NCBI GenBank assembly: GCA_029863005.1
Contig: JAOTWF010000005.1
Coordinates: forward strand, 1-64,000
DNA from: Gammaproteobacteria bacterium
GTDB taxonomy: Bacteria > Pseudomonadota > Gammaproteobacteria > Acidiferrobacterales > Sulfurifustaceae
Reading direction: 5' to 3'
Length of the DNA: 64,000 nt
The position numbers were made by a program, and so were the translations under genes. The notes below the pieces were generated by a model. That model made no database searches, was not told where the DNA came from, and worked only from the letters and a program-made list of their open reading frames with translations. Positions 53,195-63,068 of this stretch are shown one piece after another; positions within the stretch are counted from its first letter, which is position 1, and every line of letters starts with the position of its first letter.

Positions 53195-54340
53195 CTAGAA
53201 CATGGCAACCAGGTTATTGAGATAGCGGAAACCGGTATCCGTTGGTCGCATTGTTTCAATGTCCCAGGTAATCAATCCTTTTTGTTCCGCCTCCTGCAAG
53301 GGCCTGGCCGCCACCGAAATGGGCAGGCCGGTTCGCTCCGCGAACAGGCGCGAGGGAAACCCGCGGTTTAGTCGCAGGGCATTCATCATGAATTCGGTCA
53401 CGGTGTGCTGACGCGAAAGCGGCTGCTCGCCACCGATGTTTTCTGGCGCGCCGGCGGTACGAAGATATTCATTTGGCTGTTTCACTTTCCACAGCCGGGT
53501 AATGCCACCCGCCTGCGTAATCTTGGCGTGCGCGCCGGCGCCGATACCAAGGTAATCTCCGAACTCCCAATAGTTGAGATTGTGTCGGCACTCGAAGCCT
53601 TTCCGGGCGTAGGCCGAGACCTCGTATTGCCGGTAACCGGCCGCCGCCAGTTTGGTTTGTAACTGGATTTGCATCTCGCCAATGCTGTCATCGTCCGGAA
53701 GCTTTGGCGGGTGTGCGTGGAACAGGGTGTTGGGTTCAATAGTGAGCTGGTAAACAGAGAGATGGCTCGGTTCGAGTTCAATCGCCCTTCGGATGTCCGC
53801 GAGCGCCTCTTCCACCGACTGCTGCGGCAGGCCGAACATCAGGTCGAGATTGAAATTGTCAAAACCCGCCGCACGTGCGGCCTCGGCCGCGCGCAGCGCT
53901 TCCTCGCGACCATGAATGCGGCCCAGCGCCTTCAGTTTGGTTTCGTCAAAACTTTGAATACCGATGGACAGCCGATTGATCCCGGCCGCACGGAATCCTT
54001 TGAATCGATCAAGCTCGAACGTGCCGGGATTGGCCTCGAGGGTGATTTCAATGTTTTGATCCAACGGCAGTCGCGCCCGCAGGCCCGATAAGAGACGGTC
54101 GATGGATTCAGGGGAAAACAAACTCGGGGTGCCGCCGCCGATGAAGATGGAATACACCGGCCGTCCCCAGACGCGCGGCAAGTCCTGCTCCAGGTCGCGC
54201 AGCAGGGCATCGATATATTCCCGCTCCGGAATTTCTTGCCGTGCCTCGTGCGAATTGAAATCGCAATACGGGCATTTCCGCACACACCACGGGATGTGCA
54301 CGTACAGCGACAGCGGCGGAAGGGTGGCGAATTGCTGCAT
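53195..54340 (-). CDS. hemW: Radical SAM heme chaperone HemW
   Basis: A 381-aa radical SAM protein of the HemW group, formerly annotated as coproporphyrinogen III oxidase HemN-like. The cluster-binding CxxxCxxC is CVRKCPYC in YVHIPWCVRKCPYCDFNSH near the N-terminus; GGGTPSL and NLDLMFGLPQQ follow, and the C-terminal HemN_C domain is present. It lacks the extra N-terminal Cys of true HemN, so a heme-transfer role is expected. A GTG at 54346 or the ATG at 54340 can serve as start. It lies next to the EamA gene in the rph-rdgB region. Confidence 0.94.
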   Translation of the reverse strand: MQQFATLPPLSLYVHIPWCVRKCPYCDFNSHEARQEIPEREYIDALLRDLEQDLPRVWGRPVYSIFIGGGTPSLFSPESIDRLLSGLRARLPLDQNIEITLEANPGTFELDRFKGFRAAGINRLSIGIQSFDETKLKALGRIHGREEALRAAEAARAAGFDNFNLDLMFGLPQQSVEEALADIRRAIELEPSHLSVYQLTIEPNTLFHAHPPKLPDDDSIGEMQIQLQTKLAAAGYRQYEVSAYARKGFECRHNLNYWEFGDYLGIGAGAHAKITQAGGITRLWKVKQPNEYLRTAGAPENIGGEQPLSRQHTVTEFMMNALRLNRGFPSRLFAERTGLPISVAARPLQEAEQKGLITWDIETMRPTDTGFRYLNNLVAMF

Positions 54341-54399
54341 GGTCACACGGAAACAGGAAAGGAGTGCGAATTATACCTCCGGACGTTGTTGACGCGGGA

Positions 54400-55317
54400 T
54401 CACGTCCGCAGGCTCGGGGCGGCGATGGCCTTGGGCCGCGCGATGCTGACCAGGATGACGCCGATCAGTATGACCACCATGCCCGCCAGCTGTTTGCCGC
54501 TGAGTGCTTCCTGCAATATCACCCAGCCGAGCACCACCGCCACGAGCGGATTGATGTAGGCATAGGTCCCGAGTGCCGCGGGACTGACTTCGTGCAACAG
54601 CCACACGTAGGCGGCGAAGGCGAAACAGGAACCAAACACGATCAGAAAACCGAGTGCCGCCAGCGCCTCCCTCGACCAGCTCCAACGCGCGGCCTCCCCA
54701 AGGGGAAAGCCGATACCGCAAAAGACGAGACCCGCGATCAGGGATTGCATGGCCGCGACCATGAGTGGTGCGGTGGTCAGCCGGCCACGCTTAGCCACCA
54801 TGGAACCGGCGGCCCACAGGGGGCAGGCCGCGAAAACCGCGAGCTGCGCCCCGAAGTGTTCCAGCGAAAATCCCCGCTCCGGCATCATCAATAAAGCGAC
54901 ACCGAAGAATCCAATCGTCAAACCGAGCACGGTGCGCGCCCCCAGTTTCTGGCCGGATGAACCGATCGTCCCGAAGCCCGCGAGCCACAGTGCCACCGTC
55001 GCGACGATCAATGCCGCCTGGTTCGAGGTTACCCATTGCTCACCCCAGACCACGAGGCCATTGGCACCGAACAGCATCAGTAAGCCCGAAATCGCAATCG
55101 TACGCCATTCGCGAAACTCCGTTGGAAATTTCTGCCCGCGCCAACGCGCGTACAGTGCCAGCAGGATCCCTGCCACCACAAATCGCGACCCGGCAAACAG
55201 CACAGGCGGCAATTGCTGCACGCCAACCCGGATCGCTAAATAAGTCGAACCCCAGATGATATACACCGCCGCGAAGGCGATGATGACTTTAGTCCGCCAT
55301 GCGGCATCATGTTCCAT
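54400..55317 (-). CDS. EamA/DMT family transporter
   Basis: A 305-aa inner-membrane permease of the drug/metabolite transporter superfamily with ten predicted helices in two EamA repeats: IIAFAAVYIIWGSTYLAIRVG and VLFAGSRFVVAGILLALY in the first, AVFAACPLWAAGSMVAKRG and LAALGFLIVFGSCFAFAAYVWLL in the second. The WGSTYLAI signature and conserved EALSGKQLAGMVVILIGV loop are typical of YedA-like members. Possible substrates are amino acids or metabolites; none can be named. It sits between hemW and rdgB. Confidence 0.9.
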   Translation of the reverse strand: MEHDAAWRTKVIIAFAAVYIIWGSTYLAIRVGVQQLPPVLFAGSRFVVAGILLALYARWRGQKFPTEFREWRTIAISGLLMLFGANGLVVWGEQWVTSNQAALIVATVALWLAGFGTIGSSGQKLGARTVLGLTIGFFGVALLMMPERGFSLEHFGAQLAVFAACPLWAAGSMVAKRGRLTTAPLMVAAMQSLIAGLVFCGIGFPLGEAARWSWSREALAALGFLIVFGSCFAFAAYVWLLHEVSPAALGTYAYINPLVAVVLGWVILQEALSGKQLAGMVVILIGVILVSIARPKAIAAPSLRT

Positions 55318-55389
55318 CGCGCTATTCTACTTGTTATTTATTGAGCGGCCTGCGGCCACACTTGTGGGTCAGCCACCCAGAAGTGATAC

Positions 55390-55404
55390 GCGGGCAAAGC
55401 CCGC
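55390..55404 (-). terminator. Short hairpin after rdgB
   Basis: GCGGGC-AAA-GCCCGC forms a 6-bp stem immediately after the rdgB stop. There is no clear T-run, so it is only a candidate terminator or stabilising hairpin. Confidence 0.3.
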
Positions 55405-55408
55405 TCGA

Positions 55409-56011
55409 CTAAAGGTGTGCATTCCCCAAAGCCGAAACCAGCGCCCTCAAGGCCTGCCCCCGATGACTCAATTTATTTTTCTCTTCCACCGGCAATTCGG
55501 CCGAAGAGCATTTGTGTGTTGGAACATAAAAAACCGGATCATAACCAAAACCGTTCTCGCCCCGTGGTTCCAATAAAATTCTTCCCTCCCAAGTACCCTG
55601 GCAGATGACCGGGGTGGGATCGAATTCATGCCGCAGGTACACCATCAGGCACTGAAAGCGCGCGGTGCGCTCCTTCTCGGAGATGCCTACCAGATCGGCG
55701 AGCAGTTTCATCAGGTTCTGTTCATCGGTCGCGTCCTTGCCCGCGTAACGCGCCGAGTAGATCCCGGGAGCCCCATTGAGATAATCCACTTCGATACCGG
55801 AATCATCCGCAATGGCAGGCAGGCCGGTATGGTGTGCGGCGTTGCGCGCCTTGATCAGGGCGTTTTCAACGAACGTCAGGCCGGTTTCATCGGCGTCCGG
55901 CACGTGGTAATCGGTTTGTGGAACAACGGTGAGCGCGAGGGTGGTTAAGATCTGATTGATCTCGCGCAGCTTGCCGGGGTTGCTGCTGGCGAGGACGACG
56001 GTTTTGCTCAC
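55409..56011 (-). CDS. rdgB: XTP/dITP diphosphatase (non-canonical purine NTP pyrophosphatase)
   Basis: Cytoplasmic house-cleaning enzyme that hydrolyses dITP, XTP and related deaminated purine nucleotides. The N-terminus has the signature VLASSNPGKLREI with the phosphate-binding loop, followed by the conserved acidic residues (DETGLTFVENALIKARNA; ADDSGIEVDYLNGAPGIYSARYAG) and the C-terminal GFGYDPVFYVP and LSHRGQAL. The length of 200 aa is normal. It follows rph in the rph-rdgB pair common in gammaproteobacteria. Confidence 0.95.
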   Translation of the reverse strand: MSKTVVLASSNPGKLREINQILTTLALTVVPQTDYHVPDADETGLTFVENALIKARNAAHHTGLPAIADDSGIEVDYLNGAPGIYSARYAGKDATDEQNLMKLLADLVGISEKERTARFQCLMVYLRHEFDPTPVICQGTWEGRILLEPRGENGFGYDPVFYVPTHKCSSAELPVEEKNKLSHRGQALRALVSALGNAHL

Positions 56012-56082
56012 AGCCGCCTCCGTAATTCCGCAGAAAAAGCAATGCCTTCTTGTCGGCGTCCTGCGGCCTTCGCCGGTCGCAT

Positions 56083-56099
56083 CCCCACCTGCGGTGGGG
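56083..56099 (-). repeat. Intercistronic hairpin between rph and rdgB
   Basis: CCCCACC-TGC-GGTGGGG is a perfect 7-bp stem in the 103-nt rph-rdgB gap. It is not followed by a T-run on either strand, so it is more likely an mRNA-stabilising hairpin than a terminator. Confidence 0.35.
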
Positions 56100-56114
56100 C
56101 CCCTGCTCTGCGGC

Positions 56115-56837
56115 TCATGCCGCTACGCCGAGGGCTTTTTTCTGCTGTGCGATGAGTTCCCGGATACCGGCTTGCGCCAATTTCGTCATCGCCAGCATGT
56201 CCTCGAGGCTGAAGGTTTTGCTTTCGGCGGTGCCCTGGATCTCGATGAAGCCGCCGCCATCGTCCATGACGAAATTCATGTCGGTACCGGCATTCGAATC
56301 CTCGGCGTAATCGAGGTCCAGCACCGCCTCGCCGCCGAAGATGCCGGTGGAGACGGAGGCGACCAAATGACGTAAAGGATCGTTGGTGATCAATCCACGT
56401 TTGCGCATATGGTGGATGGCGTCCACCAGCGCCACACAACCACCGGTGATCGAAGCGGTGCGTGTGCCGCCGTCGGCCTGAATGACATCGCAGTCGACGG
56501 TGAACGTGCGCTCGCCCAGTTGTTTCATGTCCACCGCCGCGCGCAACGCGCGCCCGATGAGGCGCTGGATTTCCAGAGTGCGTCCGCCCTGCTTGCCCGC
56601 GGCGGCTTCACGGTTCATGCGGCTGCCGGTGGAGCGCGGCAGCATGCCGTACTCCGCCGTGACCCAACCCTGGCTCTTGCCCTTGAGAAAGTTCGGAACC
56701 TTTTCATCGACGCTGACGTTGCATAACACGCGCGTCTCACCGAACTCGATGAGCACCGAGCCTTCGGCGTGCTTGGTGTAATTTCGGGTGATCCGGATGT
56801 CGCGTAACTGTTCGGGTCGGCGTCCGCTGGGTCGCAT
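56115..56837 (-). CDS. rph: Ribonuclease PH
   Basis: Phosphate-dependent 3' exoribonuclease that trims tRNA precursors. The 240-aa protein has the PNPase/RPH fold: [19 protein letters not shown] near the N-terminus, the RNA-contacting Arg region ([34 protein letters not shown]), [21 protein letters not shown] with the active-site Asp, and [19 protein letters not shown] near the C-terminus. The E. coli K-12 rph frameshift is not seen; the gene is full length. The 54-nt gap to the PP2C gene may carry a promoter. Confidence 0.97.
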   Translation of the reverse strand: MRPSGRRPEQLRDIRITRNYTKHAEGSVLIEFGETRVLCNVSVDEKVPNFLKGKSQGWVTAEYGMLPRSTGSRMNREAAAGKQGGRTLEIQRLIGRALRAAVDMKQLGERTFTVDCDVIQADGGTRTASITGGCVALVDAIHHMRKRGLITNDPLRHLVASVSTGIFGGEAVLDLDYAEDSNAGTDMNFVMDDGGGFIEIQGTAESKTFSLEDMLAMTKLAQAGIRELIAQQKKALGVAA

Positions 56838-56890
56838 CGCTAAGTGTGCTTCAAGAGTGGGAAACGCCGCGAAGTTTAGCAGGTTAAGGG

Positions 56891-57841
56891 TTAAGCCTCG
56901 AACTTCTTGAGAAAATCTTCAATCTCCTGGATGCGTTCTTGTAACGGCTTTTTCCGGTCATCATTAGCATCCTCGGTCAGGGCCGCGGGTTTTTGCGCCG
57001 GGCGCCTGACGATGCGCGGGAGATGGTGCCGGGCCTCTTCGCGCAGTTTCTCCTCGTCGATCTCAAGCGCCGTGTTGCCTTGCAGCGGCGCGCTCTTCGA
57101 GATCGCATCCTCCCAGCGCAGGCATATTGCGCTGACGTTGTCGCAACCCTGTTTCATTTTGCGTACCGCGTCATTGAGCATGTTCTCTACCGCCTCATCC
57201 AGTGCCGGGGCTTTCAGGTAACGCGTGATCTCCTCGGGAGTGAATGCCTCCCACAGGCCGTCGGAGCAGACGAGCAGCATGTCGCCCGGCTGCAGCAGGG
57301 TTTCCTCGCCCATGCTGATCTTGGGCTTGATCCCGCCGCCGAGGCAGTTGAGTAGGTGGCTCTTTTGAGGATGCTCAAGCATTTCCTCTTCCGTCAACAG
57401 CCCCCCCTGGTGCATTTCCTCGATGGCGGTGTGGTCCTGGGTGCGCAGCAGAACATGATTCTGGCGTATCAGGTAAAGGCGGCTGTCGCCCACATGCGCC
57501 CAGTAGGCATAGCCGTTCTGGACCAGGCAGACCACACAGGTCGTGCGTGGATCCATCGGCGGCAGCGCGGCTTGCCCGTGCGCGATGATGGCGTGATGCG
57601 CCTGCAGAATACCGAGCGCGAGAAACGCCGAGGGCCGTTCAATCATGGGTTGACGCAGCGACTGAAAGCCGTGCATCATCGTTTGCACCAAGATTTCCGA
57701 CGCCACCTCACCGCCACGATGCCCGCCGAGACCGTCGGCCACTGCTAGCAACACGGCGTTGTCACGCTCGGCGTATCCCACTCGGTCCTCGTTGGTCGCA
57801 CGCGCTCCCCGCAGGCTGTATTGGGTGATTTGATATTTCAT
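56891..57841 (-). CDS. PP2C-family Ser/Thr protein phosphatase
   Basis: A 316-aa metal-dependent phosphatase. The PP2C core (residues about 5-240) has the signatures [12 protein letters not shown] and [18 protein letters not shown] with the metal-binding Asp residues, then [14 protein letters not shown] and [13 protein letters not shown]-terminal tail of about 70 residues is charged and ends in a coiled coil ([18 protein letters not shown]), which is absent from minimal Stp phosphatases. It follows the kinase gene by 13 nt on the same strand, so the pair probably acts as a reversible phosphorylation module. Confidence 0.92.
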   Translation of the reverse strand: MKYQITQYSLRGARATNEDRVGYAERDNAVLLAVADGLGGHRGGEVASEILVQTMMHGFQSLRQPMIERPSAFLALGILQAHHAIIAHGQAALPPMDPRTTCVVCLVQNGYAYWAHVGDSRLYLIRQNHVLLRTQDHTAIEEMHQGGLLTEEEMLEHPQKSHLLNCLGGGIKPKISMGEETLLQPGDMLLVCSDGLWEAFTPEEITRYLKAPALDEAVENMLNDAVRKMKQGCDNVSAICLRWEDAISKSAPLQGNTALEIDEEKLREEARHHLPRIVRRPAQKPAALTEDANDDRKKPLQERIQEIEDFLKKFEA

Positions 57842-57854
57842 GTTGCGGTTGGCA

Positions 57855-58787
57855 TCACCAGGGAAATTTGTGTTTCAGCCGCTCAATCAGCGTTTCCGGC
57901 TTCGGCGCCGGCTGCTCGGAGGGTTCCCGGTTGAAAATATCGAGCAGGGCATCCACGTTTTGCGGGCGCGAGAACTGGTCCATCTGCAGGCACCAGTCGA
58001 TGGCCTCCAGAAGCTGGCGTGAGTAGTACGTCGAAAATTGGCGCACCGCGGGTTTGTAGCTGTCCTTCTCGGCGCGCTTCGTCGCTGGCGGTGGAGCCTT
58101 ACCGCACAGGCAGGCCCACATGGTGGCGCCGACGGCATAGAGATCGGTCCACGGTCCAATGTGGCCGCGCACGTGTTGTTCGATGGGTGCAAACCCGCGC
58201 GTGAGTGTATGCGGTAGCGCGCGCCGCTCGTTGACAAACGCCGACTGCGCGGCGCCGAAATCAAGCAGCAAGGGCGACCCTCCCGGCCGCAGGTAAACGT
58301 TCGCCGGCTTGATGTCGAGGTGCAGCATGTGATGATTGTGCAGTTCCCGCAGGCCGGTCAGCAGCGGAGGGAACACGGTGCGAATAAATTTCTCGCTCAT
58401 GCGCCCGTTGTGGCGCTTGATGTACCAGCGCAGGTCCTTGCCGTCCTCGTAGTTCATCACCATGTAAACGGTGTTGTTTTCGCGAAAAAAATCCGTGACA
58501 CGCACAATGTTGGGATGCCGGATCTTCGACAACGCCTTGGCCTCGTCGAAGAAACGCTTCATGCCGGTGTTGAAGTTATTGGTGGTTTGGTTCGACAGGC
58601 TTTCGACGGTCTCTCCGTCAATGCGCGCGATCTGTTTGTCCGGCAGGTATTCCTTGATAACCACCCACTTCCCGGTCTGGGTATTGCGGGCAAGATAGAC
58701 GATGCTGAAACCACCACCGCCGATGGTTTTGGCGATGCGGTAATGGTGCAACATGTAGCCCTCGGTCAGGGCATTATCGATATTCAT
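57855..58787 (-). CDS. Eukaryotic-like Ser/Thr protein kinase
   Basis: A 310-aa soluble Hanks-type kinase. The glycine-rich loop IGGGGFSIVYLA (about residues 22-33), catalytic Lys (VVIKEYLP), the HLDIKPANV catalytic loop (HLD instead of HRD) and the LLDFGAAQ metal loop are present, followed by an APE-like GFAPIEQH. The short C-terminal tail has no transmembrane or sensor domain. The HRD to HLD change places it among RD-lacking, constitutively active-type kinases. It begins the kinase-phosphatase pair upstream of rph and is divergent from yicC. Confidence 0.92.
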   Translation of the reverse strand: MNIDNALTEGYMLHHYRIAKTIGGGGFSIVYLARNTQTGKWVVIKEYLPDKQIARIDGETVESLSNQTTNNFNTGMKRFFDEAKALSKIRHPNIVRVTDFFRENNTVYMVMNYEDGKDLRWYIKRHNGRMSEKFIRTVFPPLLTGLRELHNHHMLHLDIKPANVYLRPGGSPLLLDFGAAQSAFVNERRALPHTLTRGFAPIEQHVRGHIGPWTDLYAVGATMWACLCGKAPPPATKRAEKDSYKPAVRQFSTYYSRQLLEAIDWCLQMDQFSRPQNVDALLDIFNREPSEQPAPKPETLIERLKHKFPW

Positions 58788-58846
58788 GACTTCCGGTTCA
58801 TTCCTGGCCGACGGGCGGGAGCCGCCTTCGGCGTTTCTATCTTTAG

Positions 58847-58852
58847 ATTATA
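58847..58852 (-). promoter_or_regulatory. Possible -10 box of the kinase-phosphatase operon
   Basis: On the minus strand, TATAAT lies about 60 nt before the kinase start, but no good -35 is visible at the expected spacing. The short 58788-58921 gap is shared by the divergent yicC promoter, which I cannot resolve. Confidence 0.3.
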
Positions 58853-58921
58853 TATGCCCGGATTCGACAGGCAGAGGCTGGGTTTCGCCACTGCTGGATT
58901 AGGGTTACCATCCGACCCGCC

Positions 58922-59812
58922 ATGAAATCCGGTAAAACACCGCCCCAGACCACCAGCATGACCGCCTTTGCCCGGCATGAAGCGGCCGTGCCCTGGGGTG
59001 TGCTCACGTGGGAGCTGCGCTCGGTTAATCACCGCTATCTCGATATCGCCCTGCGCCTGCCGGAGGAGCTGCGCTCACTTGAACCGCGCGGGCGCGAAAT
59101 AATCAACGCGCATCTCTCCCGCGGTAAGGTAGATGGCACCCTGCGCTATCAGCCGAACGAAGCCGTGGCCGGGGCAATCGAAATGAGCGCGGAACAGGTA
59201 CAGCGCCTGCTGGCCGCCTCGGATCACCTGCGAAGCTTAGCGCCTGATGTCGCACCCCTGCGTGCCGTTGACATACTGCGCTGGCCCGGCGTGATCAAGG
59301 CACCACCGCTGGATGTCGAGAGCTTAGGCGCGGCCGCGTTGGAGGCGTTGTCTACGACACTGACAGAGCTGGTTGTGACACGAAACCGTGAAGGCGCACG
59401 TCTGCAGGAGTACATGCTGGCGCGCTTGCAATCCATGGAAGAGATGGCAGAAAAGGCAAAAACGCTGTCCCCCGAAGCCGCGCGGTTGTTCCGAGAACGG
59501 TTGGAAGCGCGCCTGAAAGAGTTGAAGCAACAGCTCGATTCCGCGCGCCTGGAACAGGAGATTGTCCTGTTTGCGCAGAAGGCGGATGTCACCGAGGAGA
59601 TTGACCGTCTCACGGCACACTTCGCCGAAATCCGGCGCGTGTTCACTCAGCCCGGTCCCGTCGGCCGTCGGCTCGACTTTCTGATGCAGGAATTGAACCG
59701 CGAAGCCAATACCCTTTCGTCCAAGTCCACTGACACGCGCCTGACCAACATTGCGGTCGAACTCAAGGTACTGATCGAGCAGATGCGCGAGCAGGTCCAG
59801 AACATTGAGTAA
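58922..59812 (+). CDS. yicC: YicC/YloC family endoribonuclease
   Basis: A 296-aa RNA-binding/endonuclease-type protein of the YicC family (YloC in Bacillus), linked to RNA turnover. The N-terminal signature MTAFARHEAAVPWGVLTWELRSVNHRYLDI and the C-terminal segment LDFLMQELNREANTLSSKSTD are diagnostic. The first ATG at 58922 adds 12 residues before this motif; an internal ATG at 58958 matches the usual family start. No strong ribosome binding site decides between them. It overlaps gmk by 8 nt. Confidence 0.92.
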   Translation: MKSGKTPPQTTSMTAFARHEAAVPWGVLTWELRSVNHRYLDIALRLPEELRSLEPRGREIINAHLSRGKVDGTLRYQPNEAVAGAIEMSAEQVQRLLAASDHLRSLAPDVAPLRAVDILRWPGVIKAPPLDVESLGAAALEALSTTLTELVVTRNREGARLQEYMLARLQSMEEMAEKAKTLSPEAARLFRERLEARLKELKQQLDSARLEQEIVLFAQKADVTEEIDRLTAHFAEIRRVFTQPGPVGRRLDFLMQELNREANTLSSKSTDTRLTNIAVELKVLIEQMREQVQNIE

Positions 59813-60413
59813 CGAAGGTCGGCTGTTCATCTTTTCTGCCGCTTCCGGGACCGGTAAAACGAGTCTCGCCAAGGCGCTGGTGCAGCAGATGCCGGAGGCG
59901 GCGTTCTCGGTGTCGCACACCACGCGCGCGCCACGGCCGGGCGAGGAGCAAGGCGTGCATTATTATTTTGTTAACCAGGCGCAGTTCGACGAGATGGTGG
60001 CGGCCGATCGGTTTCTCGAACACGCTAAGGTCTTCGGCCATTCCTACGGGACCTCGCGCGCGGCGACGGAAAATCTGCGGCGGCAAGGCAAGCACATCAT
60101 TTTCGATATCGACTGGCAAGGCGCGCGTGCCATCAAGGAAAAAATGCCGGAAGCGGTCAGCATTTTTATTCTGCCCCCCTCGCGTGCGGCACTCGAAGAA
60201 CGCCTGACCGGCCGGGGTCAAGATGCGCCCGAGGTCATCGCCCGGCGCATGCGTGAGGCGGTGTCTGAGATCAGTCACTATAAGGAATTCGACCATCTGG
60301 TGGTGAACGATGACTTCGAGGCGGCGCTGGCTGACCTCAAGGCCATCATCCTCGGGGAAGGCCGCCCGCGGACGGTCCGGGTGGATATGAATACCTTGCT
60401 CTCCGGGGGCTAG
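59805..60413 (+). CDS. gmk: Guanylate kinase
   Basis: Phosphorylates GMP to GDP. The P-loop FSAASGTGKTSL lies at about residues 9-20, followed by the GMP-binding motif SHTTRAPRPGEEQGVHYYF and the C-terminal HIIFDIDWQGARAIKE. The length of 202 aa is normal. The start is a TTG within the end of yicC, giving translational coupling; no ATG gives a complete P-loop. Its position next to rpoZ-spoT is a conserved gammaproteobacterial cluster, which is sensible because (p)ppGpp inhibits guanylate metabolism. Confidence 0.95.
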   Translation: MSNEGRLFIFSAASGTGKTSLAKALVQQMPEAAFSVSHTTRAPRPGEEQGVHYYFVNQAQFDEMVAADRFLEHAKVFGHSYGTSRAATENLRRQGKHIIFDIDWQGARAIKEKMPEAVSIFILPPSRAALEERLTGRGQDAPEVIARRMREAVSEISHYKEFDHLVVNDDFEAALADLKAIILGEGRPRTVRVDMNTLLSGG

Positions 60414-60576
60414 CAACGGGCCAAGTGGCAAAAACCGCCCTATATCAGTAAGATGCAGTACAGCCCCTGTTCCTGGCCCTTCCCAGTTCTGGCAGGAGTC
60501 GGGGCGCGTGCTTTAGTTTTATGTGAAACCCTGCGGCGAAACCGCGTTTCCTTATTGAAGATTGAGGTATTTAGGT

Positions 60577-60882
60577 ATGGCTCGTATCACGGTAGAAGAT
60601 TGTCTGGACAACGTCGATAACCGCTTCCAGCTCGTGCTGGTGGCCACGCGCCGCGCGCGTCAGCTGATCAATGGCGCGGATTCACATGTTCCGCGGGAAA
60701 ACGACAAACCCACGGTCATTGCGCTGCGCGAGATCGCCGACGGTTACGTGACCAACGCCATCCTGGACGAAGAAGCGCTGCCAGCCGGACTCGAGGCCGA
60801 TGAAAACACAGCCGACCAAGCCCAAACAGGCGGGCTCGATAGCAGCCCGGCCCCCGACAAAGAGGGCGGAATCGAAGCCTGA
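60577..60882 (+). CDS. rpoZ: DNA-directed RNA polymerase subunit omega
   Basis: Small RNA polymerase subunit that helps assemble beta' and carries one of the (p)ppGpp sites. The N-terminus [30 protein letters not shown] is the family signature. The ORF track starts at 60562; the ATG at 60577 gives the normal start and 101 aa. The C-terminal tail is Glu/Ala-rich. It overlaps the spoT ORF by about 83 nt in another frame, an unusually long overlap, and follows gmk with a 163-nt leader. Confidence 0.95.
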   Translation: MARITVEDCLDNVDNRFQLVLVATRRARQLINGADSHVPRENDKPTVIALREIADGYVTNAILDEEALPAGLEADENTADQAQTGGLDSSPAPDKEGGIEA

Positions 60883-63052
60883 ACCGTTTCCCGGCAGCCC
60901 CGGGGAGCGGTTTCAGATCAGTGACCTGTGCGCCATTCTCGAATCCTATCTCGAGCCCCGGGACGTTGCTGACGTTTATTCGGCCTATCTGTTTGGCGCC
61001 GAGGCCCATGACGGGCAGCGACGTATCAGCGGCGAACCCTACATTTACCATCCCATCGAAGTCGCCCGCATCCTGGCGGTCATGCACCTCGACGCCAAGA
61101 GCATCATGGCCGCCATTCTGCACGATGTTATCGAAGATACCCCCACGGCGAAGGAGCACATCGCCGAACAGTTCGGGGAGGATGTGGCTTTGCTCGTGGA
61201 CGGCGTTTCCAAAATTACTCGCATCGAATTTCAGTCACAGGAAGAAGCACAGGCCGAGAATTTCCGCAAGATGTTGCTTGCCATGGCGAGCGACATCCGT
61301 GTCATCCTGATCAAGCTCGCCGACCGCCTGCACAACATGCGCACCATCGCCGCGCTCAGTCCCGAGCGTCGGCGCGCCATCGCGCGCGAGACCCTCGATA
61401 TCTACGCGCCGATCGCCAACCGTCTGGGTGTGCGCCAGTGGGCGGCGGAATTGGGTGATCTCGGATTCTCCGCGCTCTACCCGCTGCGCTATCGCATCAT
61501 TGCCGACGCCGTGCGCAAGCGCCATGGCAACCGCAAGGCCATCATCGAAAAAATCCGTGCTGCCATTGTCAGTCAACTGGAGCACGAAGGACTCGCGGCG
61601 GAAGTGAGTGGGCGTGAGAAAAGCCTGTATGGGGTCTACCGCAAGATGGAGCAGAAGCACCTGTCGTTCGACCAGGTCTACGACATCTACGGGGTGCGCG
61701 TGATCGTGGACAAGGCCGACAATTGTTACCGCGCGCTTGGTGTGATCCACAACCTGTACAAGCCCATCCCTGGGCGGTTCAAGGATTACATCGCCATCCC
61801 CAAGGCCAACGGCTACCAGTCATTGCACACCGTGGTGTTTGGCCCTTTTGGCGTCTCCCTCGAAGCGCAGATCCGTACGAACGAGATGAACCGCGTGGCC
61901 GAGGCCGGCGTCGCTTCGCACTGGCTATACAAGAGTGGCGAACGCGGCGCCGATCCGGCGCAGCAGCGCGCGTTGACGTGGCTTAAGGACCTGCTGGACA
62001 CCCAGCAGAAGGCCGGCAATCCGCGCGAATTCCTCGAACACCTGAAGGTAGATCTGTTCCCGGACGAGGTCTACGTGTTCACGCCCAACGGCGAGATCAA
62101 GAAGATGCCACGCGACGCCACGGTTATCGATTTTGCTTACGACGTGCACACCGATATCGGCAACCGTTGTGTCGGTGCCAAGATCAACCACCAGTTGGTG
62201 CCGCTGCGTACAACGCTGCGCAACGGCGATCACGTTGAGATTATTACCGCCCCCACCAGCCGCCCCAATCCCGCCTGGCTCAATTATGTCGTCACCAGCA
62301 AGGCGCGAGCGCATATCCGTAACTTCCTCAAGAACCAGAAGGTTGAGGAATCGACCTCGCTCGGCGATCGTCTTCTCTGCACGGCGCTCGAGGACATTGG
62401 TGCCGATCTAGAGAAAGTCTCGGAAGCCGCCCGCAAGACACTGCTGAAATCCCTCAAACTGAAAACCTGGAATGACCTGCTGGGCGAAATCGGGCTTGGC
62501 AACCGCCTGGCCTCGGTGGTGGCGCGCCAGTTGGTCCCGCAGACCGAAAAAGACGAGGCCAGCCGTTTCCTGCGGTTGTTTCGCCGCCGCAGCCAGCGGC
62601 CCAAAGAACCGGCGCTCGCCATCCACGGGACCGAAGGGGTAGTGGTCAACTACGCGCGCTGCTGCCGTCCGATCCCCGGCGATCCTATCCTCGGCTTTCT
62701 CACGGCCGGGCGCGGCATCGTGGTGCATACCGAGGATTGCCCGAATGTAGCGCGTTACCGCAAACATCCGGAGCAATGGATCGACGTGCAGTGGGAAAAG
62801 GACATCAAGGGCGTGTACCCGGTGTATTTCCGAGTCGAGGCGAAGAACCAGCGCGGCGTACTCGCATCCGTGGCCGCGACGATCGCCGAACAGGAGGCTA
62901 ACATCGACTCGGTATCGTTCGATGACCGCGACGGGCAGTACACCACCATGAGCTTTACCGTCGAAGTGCGCGACCGCGTTCACTTGGCGCACATCATGCG
63001 CCGCATCCGCTCGCTCGAGTCGGTGGTCCGGATTATTCGTAAGAAAGGCTGA
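60800..63052 (+). CDS. spoT: Bifunctional (p)ppGpp synthetase/hydrolase
   Basis: RelA/SpoT protein of 750 aa that controls the stringent response. The hydrolase HD domain has [18 protein letters not shown] and [10 protein letters not shown] with intact metal ligands. The synthetase domain has [33 protein letters not shown] and [20 protein letters not shown]. The TGS domain ([12 protein letters not shown]), helical and ACT domains ([24 protein letters not shown]) complete the regulatory half. The ATG at 60800 lies inside rpoZ; the N-terminal 30 residues are unlike the family and a later start such as Met around residue 88 would be too far in, so the start is uncertain. ridA follows by 16 nt. 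Confidence 0.95.
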   Translation: MKTQPTKPKQAGSIAARPPTKRAESKPEPFPGSPGERFQISDLCAILESYLEPRDVADVYSAYLFGAEAHDGQRRISGEPYIYHPIEVARILAVMHLDAKSIMAAILHDVIEDTPTAKEHIAEQFGEDVALLVDGVSKITRIEFQSQEEAQAENFRKMLLAMASDIRVILIKLADRLHNMRTIAALSPERRRAIARETLDIYAPIANRLGVRQWAAELGDLGFSALYPLRYRIIADAVRKRHGNRKAIIEKIRAAIVSQLEHEGLAAEVSGREKSLYGVYRKMEQKHLSFDQVYDIYGVRVIVDKADNCYRALGVIHNLYKPIPGRFKDYIAIPKANGYQSLHTVVFGPFGVSLEAQIRTNEMNRVAEAGVASHWLYKSGERGADPAQQRALTWLKDLLDTQQKAGNPREFLEHLKVDLFPDEVYVFTPNGEIKKMPRDATVIDFAYDVHTDIGNRCVGAKINHQLVPLRTTLRNGDHVEIITAPTSRPNPAWLNYVVTSKARAHIRNFLKNQKVEESTSLGDRLLCTALEDIGADLEKVSEAARKTLLKSLKLKTWNDLLGEIGLGNRLASVVARQLVPQTEKDEASRFLRLFRRRSQRPKEPALAIHGTEGVVVNYARCCRPIPGDPILGFLTAGRGIVVHTEDCPNVARYRKHPEQWIDVQWEKDIKGVYPVYFRVEAKNQRGVLASVAATIAEQEANIDSVSFDDRDGQYTTMSFTVEVRDRVHLAHIMRRIRSLESVVRIIRKKG

Positions 63053-63068
63053 TCGGCCAGGAACGAAT

